From contig NZ_JAFLNF010000004.1 of NCBI RefSeq assembly GCF_017313085.1, positions 186,001 through 250,000 on the forward strand: a DNA stretch of 64,000 bases, read 5' to 3'. Below are positions 36,318-48,213 of this stretch, in pieces; within the stretch, counting starts at the first letter, position 1; every line of letters begins with the position of its first letter. Under the pieces are notes generated by a model. It had not been told where the DNA came from. It saw only the letters and a list, made by a program, of their open reading frames with translations, and did no database searches. The stretch comes from Roseibium limicola (GTDB lineage Bacteria; Pseudomonadota; Alphaproteobacteria; Rhizobiales; Stappiaceae). The translations under genes were made by a program, and so were the position numbers.

Positions 36318-37913
36318 ATGGAACTTCTGCTGCAATATGTCGGCTATGGGATGAGCTCGGTGTTTTTCACCGCAGAAGGCAGCCTCTGGCTCATGCCTTT
36401 GTTCATGGTGGTGATCGGGGTGGTGATCGGCATTCTCATCGGCGCCATGCCGGGAATGTCGGGGCCCTTTGCCATGGCGATTGCCTTGCCCGTCCTGATT
36501 TCCATTTTCGGCTACACCAATGAAGCGCTGTTCCCGGTTCTGGGCTGTCTTATCGGCATCATGAAGGGCGCGACAGTCGGTGGAGCCGTCCCGGCGATCC
36601 TGTTCAATACGCCTGGGACTCCTGACGCTTTCCTGACGACATTGGATGGCTATCCGATGGCGCAGAAAGGGCAGGGGCGAAAGGCCATCCAGACGGCGCA
36701 TTTCGCTTCCGTCATGGGCGACAATTTTTCCGATCTGGTGTTGTTCATCGCGGCTCCGATGATTGCAGTTGCTGTCGAGCGGGTGCTGGGATTGCCGGAA
36801 AAGTCGGCACTGATCATTCTGTCGCTCTGCTTCATGGCAGCCGTTGTCGGTGACGCTCCGATCAAGGGCCTGCTTGGCGGGCTGCTGGGCATGTTCGTCT
36901 CGTTGATCGGGTCGACAATGTCGGGCAACGGTCCCCGGCTTACATTCGGCGTGCCGGAGCTTGGCGCCGGCTTGCCGCTGACCTCCGCCATTCTCGGGGT
37001 GCTGGTCTTGTCGGAAGTGCTGGTCGCCGTGGAAGACATGCGCAACAGCCGCCTGAAGAATGCTCCCCCGCCGCAGCAGCCCGAGATGGGTCCGAAGCTC
37101 ACATGGCGCGAGCGGGTCACCATGATGCCAGGCATTCTGCGTGGCGCTTGCATCGGCACGGCAATCGGTGCACTGCCGGGCATCGGTACCACCACAGCCG
37201 CCACCCTCAGTTACGATTGGGCCAAGCGCCGCTCCAAGACTCCGGAAGCCTTCGGCAAGGGCACACCAGATGGGGTTGTCGCCACGGAAGCGTCAAACTC
37301 GGCGGTTTCCGGTGCCAACCTGATCCCTGTGATGAGCCTCGGAATTCCAGGCAATTTCGCAGCGGTTTTCATCATTCTGGCCGTCGAGAGTATCGGCGAC
37401 TTTGCCTTTGGTCCGCAGGTTTTTCGGTTCACGCCGATTACTGAAATTCCCGGCTTCGATACGATCATGAATCGCGATCTGGTCATGGCCTTTGGCCTGT
37501 TCACGATGATGGTCATGGCCAATTTCGTGAACTGGACGGCCGGTGGCATGTTGATGGGCTTGATGGGCCATCTGGTGCGCATCCCCAAGGATCTGATGAT
37601 CCCCGTGATCCTGACCGTGTCCTTGACGGCTGCCTATGTTCAGGATGGCGGTTACCTGGGGCTTCTGACAGCCTGTGCCTTTGCGCTGATCGGCTATGCC
37701 TTGCGGCGCCTGAATATTTCCATCTTGCCCTTCGTGATCGGCTTTCTTCTCGCCCCGACCCTTGAAGGCTTGGTGCGTGGAGCCTTTACCGCCTCGGGCG
37801 GCGATCCGTACTTCTTGCTGAAATCGCCCATTGCACTCGTGATGCTGGCCGTATCGCTGTTCCTGCTGTTCCGGATGGTACGGCAGGCTCGAGAAAAAGG
37901 GACACTTTCATGA
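36318..37913 (+). CDS. tctA: Tripartite tricarboxylate transporter large membrane subunit
   Basis: 531 residues. TctA, the 11-12-helix permease. The family signature GAMPGMSGPFAMAIALP lies in the second helix region and the repeat-related IGALPGIGTTTAATLSYDWAK near residue 300; both mark the two homologous halves. PNATP-like substrate loops are seen around FNTPGTPDAFLT. The ATG at 36318 is preferred over a GTG directly before it because AGGAA lies at a suitable distance. It is the last gene of the tctCBA operon. Confidence 0.96.
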   Translation: MELLLQYVGYGMSSVFFTAEGSLWLMPLFMVVIGVVIGILIGAMPGMSGPFAMAIALPVLISIFGYTNEALFPVLGCLIGIMKGATVGGAVPAILFNTPGTPDAFLTTLDGYPMAQKGQGRKAIQTAHFASVMGDNFSDLVLFIAAPMIAVAVERVLGLPEKSALIILSLCFMAAVVGDAPIKGLLGGLLGMFVSLIGSTMSGNGPRLTFGVPELGAGLPLTSAILGVLVLSEVLVAVEDMRNSRLKNAPPPQQPEMGPKLTWRERVTMMPGILRGACIGTAIGALPGIGTTTAATLSYDWAKRRSKTPEAFGKGTPDGVVATEASNSAVSGANLIPVMSLGIPGNFAAVFIILAVESIGDFAFGPQVFRFTPITEIPGFDTIMNRDLVMAFGLFTMMVMANFVNWTAGGMLMGLMGHLVRIPKDLMIPVILTVSLTAAYVQDGGYLGLLTACAFALIGYALRRLNISILPFVIGFLLAPTLEGLVRGAFTASGGDPYFLLKSPIALVMLAVSLFLLFRMVRQAREKGTLS

Positions 37914-38350
37914 CCTGCTTCACGACTCGCGCCTGATGCAGGCCTGTGCGATTGGCGGCTGTGCGTTTGATTCTGCAATGCCAACACTTGATGGCCGACG
38001 CGGCGATCAGCCGCCATTGTCGTTTTGCCGGTGTTTCTGAAGTGCAGCGTTTGCGGATGTCGGCGGGCAGAAAGTCGTCCTCAGGTCCTCTGGCTCAACA
38101 AGCTTACGTAGCGTTCACAATGACGCTTTCTGCAACGCCGTGTTGCTGTCGATTGTCTTGAGCGCCACATCCTGTTGTGGTCGAAAAAGCAAATTAAAAC
38201 TTGACGGAAAATGGCTCCGTCCCCGCAGGTTTTTTTTACCCTGCCGAATTGCAGGGAAACCGGGGATAAGGCGTTTGGTAAATGATTCCTTCACAAGCGA
38301 GACACGCCCCATCTGTTGACTCATGCGCTGGCTGGCATACCCTATGTAGT
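37914..38350. other. Intergenic region upstream of the riboswitch (437 bases)
   Basis: No gene seen. It must hold the nrd promoter; TTGACT at 38316 with a weak TACCCT 16 bases later (38338-38343) is one candidate. A nested inverted repeat lies at 38219-38265 (CCCTGC/GCAGGG core inside TCCCCG/CGGGGA), but its T-run is before the stem, so it is not a plus-strand terminator. Confidence 0.5.
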
Positions 38351-38582
38351 GTTCAAGGTTCTCGAGAGTCGCAAATAGGCTCTGGGAGCTAAGAGGGAAG
38401 CCGGTCCGTTACGCGTCGTTGGTTTCACACTGATGACCGCATGTTTATTCCGGCGCTGCCCCCGCAACTGTAGTCGGCAAGCGTTTGGCCTGATGTGCCA
38501 CTGAAACCAACTGATGTGCTCAGGCGGTTTTGGGAAGGTGGCTGGATGTGCCATGCCGAGAGCCAGGAGACCTGCCTTGAAC
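38351..38582 (+). promoter_or_regulatory. Cobalamin riboswitch aptamer upstream of nrdHIEF
   Basis: The conserved B12-aptamer parts occur in order: AGAGGGAAGCCGGT near 38392-38405, then GCTGCCCCCGCAACTGTAGTC (38455 on), then GAGAGCCAGGAGACCTGCC ending at 38576. The closing stem is an eight-base perfect pairing, GTTCAAGG (38351-38358) with CCTTGAAC (38575-38582), which fixes the borders. It precedes nrdH by about 125 bases. Binding of adenosylcobalamin normally lowers expression, sensible here because class Ib reductase needs no B12. Confidence 0.95.
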
Positions 38583-38650
38583 AAAACGTCAATGGGCGGA
38601 GGGCCTATGCGGCGCAGAATGGTGTTTGCACGCCAGCCTGTCCGTTGGTC

Positions 38651-38695
38651 TTCCCCGTCCACTCTATTGAAAACCGGCAACTGATCTTCGGGGAA
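38651..38695 (+). promoter_or_regulatory. Predicted expression platform hiding the nrdH ribosome-binding site
   Basis: TTCCCCG (38651-38657) is perfectly complementary to CGGGGAA (38689-38695), which contains the GGGGA ribosome-binding site of nrdH, 12 bases before its ATG. Formation of this helix would block translation initiation. No T-rich terminator is present between the aptamer and nrdH, favouring translational control. Confidence 0.7.
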
Positions 38696-38706
38696 TAATA
38701 AATCTC

Positions 38707-38928
38707 ATGGCCGTCACCGTTTATTCCAAGCCTGCTTGCGTCCAATGTACAGCAACCACGCGCGCCCTCCAGCAACGTGGTATCCTGTTTGATGTCGTCG
38801 ATCTGACAGAAGACGACGACGCAATGCAGCAGGTACAGGATCTTGGCTACCGTCAGGCCCCCGTCGTCATCGCTGGTGAAGAGCATTGGTCCGGCTTCCG
38901 TCCGGACAAGATCAGCATGCTCAGCTGA
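38707..38928 (+). CDS. nrdH: Glutaredoxin-like protein NrdH
   Basis: 73 residues. The small redoxin that reduces the class Ib ribonucleotide reductase NrdEF, itself reduced by thioredoxin reductase. The active-site pair is Cys11 and Cys14 in PACVQC. The thioredoxin-fold end [17 protein letters not shown] carries the NrdH-type SGFRPD motif. It is the first gene of the operon, and its ribosome-binding site is the target of the riboswitch hairpin. nrdI starts four bases after its stop. Confidence 0.96.
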   Translation: MAVTVYSKPACVQCTATTRALQQRGILFDVVDLTEDDDAMQQVQDLGYRQAPVVIAGEEHWSGFRPDKISMLS

Positions 38929-38932
38929 AGCC

Positions 38933-39318
38933 TTGGGCGTGCTTGTCTATTTTTCCAGCGCGTCCGGCAATACCCATCGTCTCGTGGAACGGCTCGCTCT
39001 CCCGGCCCATCGCATCCCGATCAAGGCGAGTGAGCCAATGCTGAAGGTTGAAGAGCCTTTTGTGTTGGTGACGCCAAGCTATTCGGATGGGGAAGGCCGG
39101 GGTGCTGTCCACAAGCAGGTTATCCGTTTTCTGAATGATGCGGACAACCGGGCTCAACTGCGGGGCGTGATCGCCTCGGGAAACAGGAACTTCGGTCAGT
39201 ATTATGCATGGGCAGGGAAGGTGATCGCCTCCAAATGCCAGGTGCCGGTGCTCTACCGCTTTGAAATGGCGGGCACAGACACAGATGTCGACCGCATCCA
39301 ACACGGGATGAAAGAATT

Positions 39319-39337
<19 letters not shown>
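38933..39337 (+). CDS. nrdI: Flavodoxin-like NrdI
   Basis: 134 residues from a TTG at 38933. An FMN protein that supplies oxidant to build the dimanganese-tyrosyl cofactor of NrdF. The FMN loop is SSASGNTHR near the N-terminus, with the GVLVYFSS strand before it and a second loop at PSYSDGEG. The TTG start gives the standard NrdI opening one residue before GVLVYF. The upstream extension in this frame overlaps nrdH and is not coding. Its end overlaps nrdE by 19 bases, so the genes are coupled. Confidence 0.93.
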
Positions 39338-42452
<3,115 letters not shown>

Positions 42453-42477
42453 TTAAACGCCAACATGTTAGATATTC

Positions 42478-42510
42478 AAAAGGCTCGAGGAATTCCTCGG
42501 GCCTTTTTTG
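42478..42510 (+). terminator. Intrinsic terminator after nrdF
   Basis: AAGGCTCGAGG pairs with CCTCGGGCCTT over an AATT loop and is followed by TTTTT. It closes the nrdHIEF operon. Confidence 0.93.
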
Positions 42511-42620
42511 ATATTCGTCGCAAAAGGACGATCTATCGCATTGGCGCAGGCAAGCGGTCTGTGGATCCAGAAAATAAAGGTGAAAAGGGCCAGGAGGATG
42601 CGTAATGTCGCAAGTTGCAG

Positions 42621-42658
42621 GCGCAACCGCACCATGCCCTGAGGGGTTGCGCTGATTT
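42621..42658 (+). promoter_or_regulatory. Leader hairpin upstream of the aminotransferase gene
   Basis: GCGCAACC (42621-42628) pairs with GGTTGCGC (42645-42652), followed by TGATTTTT. It lies about 90 bases before the aminotransferase start and looks like a weak terminator or attenuator in its leader. No aptamer consensus was recognised ahead of it. Confidence 0.45.
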
Positions 42659-42747
42659 TTAAAACCCGGATGCCGCATCTCCAGAGTGGTGACACGGAAC
42701 CAGCTGCCCCGGCAGTGACGCGAAGAACAATAAATCCAGAGGATGTC

Positions 42748-44100
42748 ATGAATCAGATTCCCAACTCTCTCGAAGCCCGGGACGTCGCCTTTCAACTTCA
42801 TTCGTACACCGATGCCCGCAAGCATGAGGAAATGGGCCCGTTGGTGATTGAAAAGGGAGAGGGGATCTACGTCGAGGATAACTCCGGAAAGCGCTACATC
42901 GAGGCTATGGCTGGCCTCTGGAGCGTTGCGGTAGGCTTCGGCGAAAAGCGTCTGGTTGAAGCTGCCGCTCGCCAGATGGAAAAGCTGCCCTACTACCACA
43001 CCTTTGCCCACCGGACCCACGGTCCGTCCGTTGAGCTGGCCGAAAAGCTGGTGAACATGGCGCCGGTTCCGATGTCGAAGGCGTATTTCACCAACTCCGG
43101 TTCGGAAGCCAATGACACGGCGATCAAGCTGATCTGGTATCGCTCCAATGCCATGGGCAAGCCGGACAAGAAGAAGATCATCTCGCGTGTTCGTGGCTAT
43201 CACGGCGTTACGATTGCCTCCGCCAGCCTGACTGGTCTGGTGAACAATCACCGTTCCTTCGATCTGCCGATCGCCAACATTCTGCATACCTCCAGCCCGC
43301 ATTACCGCACCATGAAGAAGGACGGAGAGACGGAAGTCGACTTCGCCAAGCGCTGTGCAACGGAGCTTGAAGATCTGATCCTGGCTGAAGGCCCGGACAC
43401 GATTGCTGCCTTCTTCGGCGAGCCGGTCATCGGGGCCGGTGGTGTCGTTCTGCCGCCGGAAGGTTATTGGGAGCAGATCCAGCCGATCCTGAAGAAGTAC
43501 GATATTCTGTTCGTTGCCGATGAAGTGATCTGCGGCTTTGGCAGGACTGGCAACATGTTCGGCACAGAGACCTACAACCTGCAGCCGGACATCATGACCC
43601 TGTCCAAGCAGCTGTCGTCGTCCTATCTGCCGATTTCCGCGCTTCTCGTTAACGAGAAGGTCTACGGCCCGGTCGCGGATGAAAGCAACAAGATCGGCAC
43701 CTTCGGCCATGGCTACACCGCGTCCGGGCACCCGGTCGCCGCAGCTGTTGCGCTGGAAAACCTGAAGATCATCGAGGAACGCGATCTCGTCGGTCATGTT
43801 CGCGACATCAGTCCGACATTCCTGAAGCGCCTGAACAGCCTGCAGGAGCATCCACTGGTCATTGAAGCTCGCGGCATCGGCCTTATCGGGGCCGTCGAAC
43901 TGGCGCATGAAAGCGTCAAGGACACCCCGGGCGTTCTCGGCGGCAAGGTCAATGCCTCCTATCTCGAAAAGGGTCTGATCTCCCGTGCACTGGGCGACAC
44001 AATGGCTTTCTGTCCGCCGTTGATCATGAGCGAGACACAGGTCAACGACATGTTCGATATCGCCGAAGCCGGTATCAACGAGGTTGCCAAGGGGCTCTGA
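42748..44100 (+). CDS. Class III PLP-dependent aminotransferase (omega-amino acid:pyruvate type)
   Basis: 450 residues from ATG 42748, with AGAGGA just upstream; a longer frame from 42670 is not needed. It is a fold-type I class III enzyme: NSGSEANDTAIKLIWYRSNA binds the cofactor phosphate, EPVIGAGGV and DEVICGFGRTGN (Asp to the pyridine nitrogen) are typical, and the PLP lysine is Lys287 in LTLSKQLSSSYLPIS. These features place it with omega-transaminases such as the Vibrio fluvialis type. The exact amine donor is unknown. It precedes anmK by two bases, an unusual neighbour. Confidence 0.92.
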   Translation: MNQIPNSLEARDVAFQLHSYTDARKHEEMGPLVIEKGEGIYVEDNSGKRYIEAMAGLWSVAVGFGEKRLVEAAARQMEKLPYYHTFAHRTHGPSVELAEKLVNMAPVPMSKAYFTNSGSEANDTAIKLIWYRSNAMGKPDKKKIISRVRGYHGVTIASASLTGLVNNHRSFDLPIANILHTSSPHYRTMKKDGETEVDFAKRCATELEDLILAEGPDTIAAFFGEPVIGAGGVVLPPEGYWEQIQPILKKYDILFVADEVICGFGRTGNMFGTETYNLQPDIMTLSKQLSSSYLPISALLVNEKVYGPVADESNKIGTFGHGYTASGHPVAAAVALENLKIIEERDLVGHVRDISPTFLKRLNSLQEHPLVIEARGIGLIGAVELAHESVKDTPGVLGGKVNASYLEKGLISRALGDTMAFCPPLIMSETQVNDMFDIAEAGINEVAKGL

Positions 44101-44101
44101 G

Positions 44102-45172
44102 TTGACTTCAGTCATCGGAACCATCAGCGGCACATCCGCTGATGGTATTGATCTGGCAGAACTTGAAACGGATGGCCGCACGGTCGTCCGTTTTGGTCCA
44201 TCTGCGACACTGCCCTATTCCTATGAAACTCGGGCAGCCGTTCTCTCCGCGATCGAGACGGGGCCCTCCGATCGCAGCAGCTGGCCCGAGGTGTCCCGGC
44301 TGGTCACCCGCGATCATGCGGCGGCCATCCGCCAGTTTGTGGACGCGCATGACCTGGAACCCGAGTTGGCAGTGTTTCATGGTCAGACCGTCTGGCATGA
44401 CCCGAAGGCCGGCGAGACCGTGCAACTGGGCAGGTCTCAGGATCTGGCGGATACGCTCGGCATAGATGTTGTCGGCGACTTGCGCCTTGCGGACATGCTG
44501 GAAGGCGGCGAGGGGGCTCCTCTAGTGCCTGTCTATCATCAGGCACTCGCCAACGAACTTCCCCAGCCGCTGTGTTTCCTGAACATCGGCGGTGTCTCTA
44601 ATCTAACCTACATCGATGGCTCATCCGTCCTGGCCTTCGATATCGGTCCGGGAAATGCGTTGCTCGACGACTGGGTTCGGTCCCATCAGGCCGGAGACTT
44701 CGATCCATCCGGACAAATCTCTGCCAAGGGCTCCACCGATGCAGATTGGGTGTCTGCAGCACTGGCAAATCCGTTTTTTGCGCGGCCTGGCCCCAAGTCA
44801 CTCGATCGAAACAGTTTTTCAAACACCAAACTCAACCCCGGCACGGCGCTGGAGGATGGAGCGGCGACTCTGGTTGAGTTCACGGCGGCTGCGATTGCAC
44901 AGTCTGAGACGTTCTGTCCGGCGCCGCCTGTTGCCTGGCTTGTCTGTGGCGGTGGACGTCATAACGAGACTTTGATGAAGGTGCTCGCCGAAAAGATGCA
45001 GGGCAGCGTCGTACCGGTTGAGCAACATGGTTTTGATGGGGACGCGCTGGAAGCGCAGGCAATGGCGTTCCTCGGCGCCCGGTTGCTGGCCGGATTGCCC
45101 ACCAGCTATCCGGAAACGACCGGTGCGCAGCGTCCTGTTGTTGGGGGGCGTCTGTTTACTGCTCGGCGTTAA
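44102..45172 (+). CDS. anmK: Anhydro-N-acetylmuramic acid kinase
   Basis: 356 residues from a TTG at 44102, which directly follows the previous stop and has AGGGG at a proper distance. Phosphorylates and opens 1,6-anhydro-N-acetylmuramic acid from cell-wall recycling to MurNAc-6-phosphate. The N-terminal phosphate loop is IGTISGTSADGID; the hinge motif LNIGGVSNLTYID and FDIGPGNALLDDW are in the middle, and WLVCGGGRHNETLM is near the end, all typical of AnmK. The translational coupling to the aminotransferase appears to be by position only. Confidence 0.95.
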   Translation: MTSVIGTISGTSADGIDLAELETDGRTVVRFGPSATLPYSYETRAAVLSAIETGPSDRSSWPEVSRLVTRDHAAAIRQFVDAHDLEPELAVFHGQTVWHDPKAGETVQLGRSQDLADTLGIDVVGDLRLADMLEGGEGAPLVPVYHQALANELPQPLCFLNIGGVSNLTYIDGSSVLAFDIGPGNALLDDWVRSHQAGDFDPSGQISAKGSTDADWVSAALANPFFARPGPKSLDRNSFSNTKLNPGTALEDGAATLVEFTAAAIAQSETFCPAPPVAWLVCGGGRHNETLMKVLAEKMQGSVVPVEQHGFDGDALEAQAMAFLGARLLAGLPTSYPETTGAQRPVVGGRLFTARR

Positions 45173-45275
45173 AGTCGGCTTTTTGCCCCATCTCACCGCA
45201 TTGCAACGGTTGGTTTCAAGGTGTGGGAATATGCAGAGCTGCCAAGCTGGCAAAAATCAGCTATGACCTTGAACC

Positions 45276-45893
45276 ATGAACGGATCTGAAATCTACCGCA
45301 GGCTGATCAGCCTGATCGAAGAACGTGTGCTGAAGCCTGGGGATCGTCTGCGGGAAGCGGATCTGGCCAAGGAATTCAGCGTGTCGCGAACGCCCATTCG
45401 CGAAGGCCTCAAGCGGCTGGAAGCGCAGGGGCTTGCCGTCCACGAGCCCAACCGTGGCATGGTCATCCCTACCCTGGACCATTCGCAGGTCAATGAAGTC
45501 TATTTCATGCGTGAGGTTCTGGAAGGAACCGCCGCCGCACTGGCTGCCAAACATGCCTCCGAGCCGGAGATCGAGATCCTGCAGGATCTGGTGGCCGCGG
45601 ATCGTCAGCGCATCACCGACAAGGAAGAGCTCGTCAGGTCCAACCGCGAGTTCCACCGTCGGCTTTGTCTGGCATCGCATAACCGTTATCTGGTCGACCA
45701 GATTGAGCACCTGCGTTTGTCGTTGATCCTCATGGCCGGGACCACGCTGGACACTCCTGAACGTCGGGAAACTGCAGTCGAGGAGCATGCCGCGATTGTC
45801 GATGCGATCGAAGCGGGCGACAGCGATCGGGCCGAAGCCGCCGCACGCCGGCATATCGGGGCAGCTCACAAGACCCGGCTTCAACAGATCTAG
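45276..45893 (+). CDS. GntR family regulator (FadR/FCD type)
   Basis: 205 residues. The N-terminal winged helix-turn-helix (LREADLAKEFSVSRTPIREGL) is followed by an all-helical FCD ligand domain with the metal-binding His positions in SNREFHRRLCLASHNRY and VEEHAAIVDAIEAGD. FCD regulators usually control carboxylate or amino-acid catabolism. The nearest same-strand genes are the aminotransferase and anmK, 100 bases away, but no operator was identified. It converges on the MAPEG gene. The sensed ligand is unknown. Confidence 0.93.
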   Translation: MNGSEIYRRLISLIEERVLKPGDRLREADLAKEFSVSRTPIREGLKRLEAQGLAVHEPNRGMVIPTLDHSQVNEVYFMREVLEGTAAALAAKHASEPEIEILQDLVAADRQRITDKEELVRSNREFHRRLCLASHNRYLVDQIEHLRLSLILMAGTTLDTPERRETAVEEHAAIVDAIEAGDSDRAEAAARRHIGAAHKTRLQQI

Positions 45894-45912
45894 GTGTGCA
45901 GGACGAGGTGTC

Positions 45913-46320
45913 TCAGCCGGCGAATCCCGCCATCCGGTAAGATTGCACCAGACACGTGAGTGCCCCTGCGAAGAGTACAATGAAGGTGAGCACCATCCCG
46001 ACGCTGCGCAGGAAAAGCGATTCCGGTTCGCGGCTGACACCATAGGCATGTGCCAATCGGCCCAGCAGAAGCGCAACGCCTAGGGCGTGGATGATCCACT
46101 TCGGCGTTAACATCAGTTCCGCACCGACCATGAGCAGCAGTGCGAACGGCACATATTCCGCGAAATTGCCGTGAACCCGCTGACGGCGCAAAAGCTGCGG
46201 GTTGCCCTTGTCACCGAGACTGATCCAAAGGTCCCGTCGAAGCAGGATGACCCGAATGCTCAACACGATGAAAAGCAGAGCCAGCAGGGCGGTGTAAATC
46301 GGGGTGACGATCAGATCCAT
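45913..46320 (-). CDS. MAPEG family membrane protein
   Basis: 135 residues. A four-helix integral membrane protein of the MAPEG superfamily, related to microsomal glutathione transferases. The pattern ALLALLFIVLSIRVILLRR, then RRQRVHGNFAEYVPFALLLM and a third helix with LLGRLAHAYGVSR are the family landmarks; the RxHxNFxEY motif contacts glutathione in relatives. A cytoplasmic tail is absent. It lies 18 bases after sdaA on the same strand. Bacterial members are largely uncharacterised. Confidence 0.9.
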   Translation of the reverse strand: MDLIVTPIYTALLALLFIVLSIRVILLRRDLWISLGDKGNPQLLRRQRVHGNFAEYVPFALLLMVGAELMLTPKWIIHALGVALLLGRLAHAYGVSREPESLFLRSVGMVLTFIVLFAGALTCLVQSYRMAGFAG

Positions 46321-46338
46321 GCCTGTGTCCTCTACCGG

Positions 46339-47733
46339 TCAACACGCGACGATGTTGACGGCAAGACCACCTTGTGAGGTTTCCTTGTACTGGTCGGACA
46401 TGTCGAGCCCGGTCTGGCGCATGGTTTCGATGCAGCCGTCCAGCGGAACGAAATGCGAGCCATCGCCGCGCAGGGCCAGAGAGCAGGCCGTGACCGCCTT
46501 GACGGCACCAACCGCGTTGCGCTCGATACAGGGAACCTGAACCAGTCCGGCAATCGGATCGCAGGTCATGCCCAGATGATGCTCAAGTGCAATCTCTGCT
46601 GCATTTTCCACCTGCTCATTGCTGCCACCAAGGGCGGCGCAGAGACCGGCCGCTGCCATGGCCGAGGCGGAGCCAACTTCACCCTGACAGCCCACTTCTG
46701 CACCGGAGATCGAGGCATTGGCCTTGATGATCCCTCCGATGGCAGAGGCTGTCAGTAGAAAGGTGCGTATCCCCTCGTTGGAAGCATTGGGGCAATGGTC
46801 GAGATAATATCGGGTGACGGCGGGAATGACCCCTGCAGCTCCATTCGTCGGGGCGGTGACCACCCGGCCGCCGGCAGCATTTTCTTCATTGACGGCCATG
46901 GCATAGACACCAAGCCAGTCCATCACGGTGTGCTCGAACGGAGGTTTTGACCGGCCTTCGCTCAAAAGCTGTTGATAGATGTCAGCGGCACGGCGCTTGA
47001 CCTTCAGCCCGCCAGGCAGGGTGCCGGAGGAGGAAATACCGCGGTTGATACAGGCATCCATCGCCCCCCAGACCTTGTCGATGCCCCCAAGAACCTCCTC
47101 TTTGGAGGTTGCGGCACTCTCATTGGCCAGCTTCATGTCGGCGATTGACAAGCCGCTGGTCTTGCCCATGGTCAGCATCTCGGCCGCCGAGGCAAAGGGA
47201 TAGGGCACGGGCTGGTCGGCCAGGTCATCCACCGCATTACGGGTCTTGCGATGTTCGGCTTCTGTTACAACGAAGCCGCCGCCGATGGAGAAATAGACCA
47301 TCTCGTCGATGACCTTGCCCTCAGAATCCAGCAGCTCGCAGGTCATGCCATTGGCATGGATTGCCAAAGGCGGGCCGTAGTCGAAGACCACGTCATGGGC
47401 GGGATCGAAGGCAAGGGAAGGAAGCCCCTCCGGCTGTAAGATCTTGTCCGCAGCAAGGCGTTCCAGCATGCCCGGCACTTGATCCGGATCGAGCGTGGCA
47501 GGCGAGGCGCCCATCAGCCCGAGGCAGACCGCGTGATCCGTGGCATGGCCCTTGCCGGTAAAGGCAAGGGAGCCATGCAGGGTCACGCGAAGTCTAGGAG
47601 TTTGCAGCTGGTCGAGCCCCGGCATGTTTCTCAGGCGATCAAGGTAGCGTGTGACGGCCACCATCGGGCCAACCGTATGCGAGCTGGAAGGCCCAATGCC
47701 AATTTTGAAGATGTCGAAGACGCTGATGAACAT
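46339..47733 (-). CDS. sdaA: L-serine ammonia-lyase, iron-sulfur-dependent, single chain
   Basis: 464 residues. Deaminates L-serine to pyruvate with a [4Fe-4S] cluster that acts as a Lewis acid. The three cluster cysteines are Cys349, Cys391 and Cys402, in [17 protein letters not shown] and VPCIERN; their spacing of 42 and 11 matches the characterised single-chain enzymes. The N-terminal domain ([19 protein letters not shown]) is the beta/regulatory-type domain and is fused, as is common in proteobacteria. It shares a strand with the MAPEG gene. The promoter should lie in the gap upstream near 47740-47940. Confidence 0.96.
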   Translation of the reverse strand: MFISVFDIFKIGIGPSSSHTVGPMVAVTRYLDRLRNMPGLDQLQTPRLRVTLHGSLAFTGKGHATDHAVCLGLMGASPATLDPDQVPGMLERLAADKILQPEGLPSLAFDPAHDVVFDYGPPLAIHANGMTCELLDSEGKVIDEMVYFSIGGGFVVTEAEHRKTRNAVDDLADQPVPYPFASAAEMLTMGKTSGLSIADMKLANESAATSKEEVLGGIDKVWGAMDACINRGISSSGTLPGGLKVKRRAADIYQQLLSEGRSKPPFEHTVMDWLGVYAMAVNEENAAGGRVVTAPTNGAAGVIPAVTRYYLDHCPNASNEGIRTFLLTASAIGGIIKANASISGAEVGCQGEVGSASAMAAAGLCAALGGSNEQVENAAEIALEHHLGMTCDPIAGLVQVPCIERNAVGAVKAVTACSLALRGDGSHFVPLDGCIETMRQTGLDMSDQYKETSQGGLAVNIVAC

Positions 47734-47940
47734 GGACCAAAAGCCTGTGACGGTGTGAGCGTGCTCTGATTATCAGATCATCATGCCGTTAATTCGCTCT
47801 TCCGTCACCCCGATTTCCCGGAGCTGTCTGGATATTCGCTCGAAATCGCAAGCTGGGACTATAGGCTGCCTGGCTACGGTGCGGACCGGTTGGCGCAGCC
47901 TGAAGGTTTGCAGGTGCGTCCTGGACTGAGGAGGGAGGTG

Positions 47941-48141
47941 TTATTTGGTCAGGATAAGTTTGCCGAGTTTGGTGATCGACAATCGATAGACCTCGGAGTT
48001 GTGTTGGATTTTCAGTTCCCGCTGTCCCTTGAACAGAGCCTTGGTATCGAGGACGAGGTCATGGCTGTCCTGATAGCTGGGTTGCGGACGGCTGAGACCG
48101 GAGATCGACAGTTTGTCACGACGGACCTTGGTGGAATGCAT
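47941..48141 (-). CDS. hemP: Hemin uptake protein HemP
   Basis: 66 residues. The C-terminal part, ALFKGQRELKIQHNSEVYRL followed by SITKLGKLILTK, carries the HemP signature (RExxIxHxxxxYxLxxTxxGKLILTK). HemP is a small protein needed for induction or action of haem uptake systems in alpha- and betaproteobacteria. The GAGGAAG ribosome-binding site lies eight bases before the ATG. Two RirA-type boxes lie 47-91 bases upstream. No haem receptor or permease gene is adjacent in this window, so the partners are elsewhere. A plus-strand frame over the same bases is an artefact. Confidence 0.92.
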   Translation of the reverse strand: MHSTKVRRDKLSISGLSRPQPSYQDSHDLVLDTKALFKGQRELKIQHNSEVYRLSITKLGKLILTK

Positions 48142-48187
48142 CGGCGGTTCTTCCTCGCTGAGCGGCCAGATTTAGAGCTTTTAAAAA

Positions 48188-48206
48188 CTTGAGCCAAATA
48201 CTCAAG
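48188..48206. promoter_or_regulatory. RirA-type iron-responsive operator, copy 1
   Basis: CTTGAGCCAAATACTCAAG: a TGA-N9-TCA iron-responsive operator extended to CTTGA/TCAAG. It lies 47 bases upstream of the hemP start and is 17/19 identical to the second copy. Confidence 0.8.
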
Positions 48207-48213
48207 AAAATTT

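Noticed and set aside
38219-38265. Nested inverted repeat read as a terminator for tctA
   Set aside because: The T-run lies before the stem on the plus strand, so it cannot act as a standard terminator for tctA.
38302-38352. Possible NrdR boxes before the riboswitch
   Set aside because: Only half-sites resembling ACAC and TAGTGT were seen, and the spacing of about 35 bases does not fit the usual 31-32.
47890-48192. Plus-strand frame of about 100 residues over hemP
   Set aside because: The complementary strand carries a clear HemP signature with ribosome-binding site and operators.
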